Shown piece after piece: positions 5,298 to 6,053 of a DNA stretch of 6,053 bases. Source of the stretch: Paludibacteraceae bacterium. Lineage in GTDB: Bacteria; Bacteroidota; Bacteroidia; Bacteroidales; Paludibacteraceae. The notes beneath the pieces were generated by a model, which was not told the DNA's origin, did no database searches, and was given only the letters and a program-made list of their open reading frames with translations. Within the stretch, counting starts at the first letter, position 1. The number at the start of each line of letters is the position of its first letter. The stretch is from assembly GCA_017960065.1 (NCBI GenBank), contig JAGCZK010000019.1, forward strand, positions 1-6,053, in the 5' to 3' direction. The position numbers were made by a program, and so were the translations under genes.

Positions 5298-6053
5298 ATG
5301 GCATCACTGAAAGAAATCAGGGAACGCATCAATTCGGTCAGTTCGACCAAGAAGATAACCTCTGCGATGAAGATGGTCTCGGCAGCCAAGCTGCACAAGG
5401 CCGAAGAAAGCATTGCCCGGTTCCTTCCGTACAAGAACAAACTGACCGAGGTGCTGACACAATACACCTCGTCGATCGACGAACAGATATCCTCCCCGCT
5501 TTCGGCTCAACGCGAGCTGAAACGGGTGAGCATTGTCTGCTTCTCGTCCAACTCGGGCCTGTGCGGCACCTTCAACTCCAACATCAGCAAGCTGCTGTCC
5601 AAAACCATCGAAACCTACCGCAGCCAGGGGGTTCAGGAGTTTGAGATCATCCCGATTGGCAAAAAAATCAGTGATCAGACCAAAAAGTTAGGATTCGAAA
5701 TTGCTCAGAACTACAACAGCCTGAGCGACAAACCCGATTACGAGGCGGCCTCGGCCATTGCCACCCAGCTGGTCAACGAATTCCTCGCGGGCCAGACCGA
5801 CGAGGTGGTGTTGCTTTACAACCACTTCAAAAACGCCGGTGTGCAGGAACCCGTCAGCGAGCGCTACCTGCCGATGTTACCGATAAATCAAACCGAAAAC
5901 GCTAAGGTCAAACAAAAATTATATTTTGCCGAGCCGGATGGCCCGACATTTGTCAATGATTTAGTACCTTTGGTGGTCCGAATGCGACTGTATGCCGCAT
6001 TGCTCGATTCGAACGCTGCCGAACACGGTGCCCGCACCACGGCCATGCAAGTC
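5298..6053 (+). CDS. atpG: F1 ATP synthase subunit gamma (3' end outside window)
   Basis: Gamma is the central shaft that turns inside the alpha/beta hexamer. The frame is open from the ATG at 5298 to the window end, giving 252 residues. Given about 287 in E. coli, roughly the last 35-40 residues are missing. The start MASLKEIRERINSVSSTKKI (1-20) followed by TSAMKMVSAAKL is the typical first coiled-coil helix. The central domain carries GLCGTFN (87-93), close to the family's GLCGxxN. The last visible part, LYAALLDSNAAEHGARTTAM (231-250), is the conserved second coiled-coil helix. The PROSITE-type C-terminal signature lies beyond the window. AAGG at 5290-5293 is a weak SD 4 bases before the ATG, overlapping the atpA stop. 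Codons at about 5880-5972 are unusually AT-rich for this region. Confidence 0.97.
   Translation, partial: MASLKEIRERINSVSSTKKITSAMKMVSAAKLHKAEESIARFLPYKNKLTEVLTQYTSSIDEQISSPLSAQRELKRVSIVCFSSNSGLCGTFNSNISKLLSKTIETYRSQGVQEFEIIPIGKKISDQTKKLGFEIAQNYNSLSDKPDYEAASAIATQLVNEFLAGQTDEVVLLYNHFKNAGVQEPVSERYLPMLPINQTENAKVKQKLYFAEPDGPTFVNDLVPLVVRMRLYAALLDSNAAEHGARTTAMQV

Noticed and set aside
5661..5667. Run of seven A in atpG as a possible frameshift site
   Set aside because: The run starts on a codon boundary (AAA AAA A), not in the slippery phase, and the gamma frame continues correctly on both sides with conserved sequence.
5949..5972. TACCTTTG (5965-5972) with TTTG upstream (5949-5952), resembling a Bacteroides promoter
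   Set aside because: The gap is 12 bases, against the usual 19-21, and it lies inside conserved atpG coding sequence. It is most likely chance in an AT-rich patch.

Overview
This window is one gene cluster, read entirely on the + strand: most of an F1Fo ATP synthase (atp) operon from a member of the Bacteroidota, probably Bacteroidales. Three things suggest that group. The gene order has the beta and epsilon genes ahead of the Fo genes. The a subunit has a signal peptide and a long extra N-terminal region, and the epsilon subunit is very short. Starts are preceded by A-rich sequence more often than by a clear Shine-Dalgarno. Base composition is moderately GC-rich with many C-ending codons, unlike low-GC Bacteroides or Flavobacteria. 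I cannot name the genus.

Layout: 3' part of atpD (beta, 1-528), atpC (epsilon, 528-791), a four-helix membrane protein in the slot where atpI usually sits (788-1204), atpB (a, 1201-2343), atpE (c, 2383-2628), atpF (b, 2689-3183), atpH (delta, 3185-3724), atpA (alpha, 3711-5291) and the 5' part of atpG (gamma, 5298-6053). Both end genes run off the window. Coding is nearly continuous. Four junctions overlap (1, 4, 4 and 14 bases) and two more have gaps of 1 and 6 bases. The only real spacers flank atpE: a 39-base AT-rich leader before it and a 60-base spacer with a GC-rich hairpin after it. No stretch over 300 bases lacks a gene. No promoter or final terminator is visible; they are expected upstream of atpD and downstream of atpG.

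The genes together encode the rotary machine. The a subunit and c ring form the ion path, b and delta form the peripheral stalk, alpha and beta form the catalytic hexamer, and gamma and epsilon form the central stalk. The c subunit lacks the usual Na+ ligands, so this is most likely a proton-driven enzyme. The a subunit keeps the essential arginine (R289) and has the H/E pair in the reverse arrangement to E. coli.

This is a core housekeeping region. I saw no mobile element, CRISPR array, RNA gene or defence-type system. The points worth a second look are the permuted operon order, the epsilon without an inhibitory C-terminal domain, the unassigned AtpI-slot protein, the periplasmic extension and His/Glu tail of the a subunit, and the signals flanking atpE.
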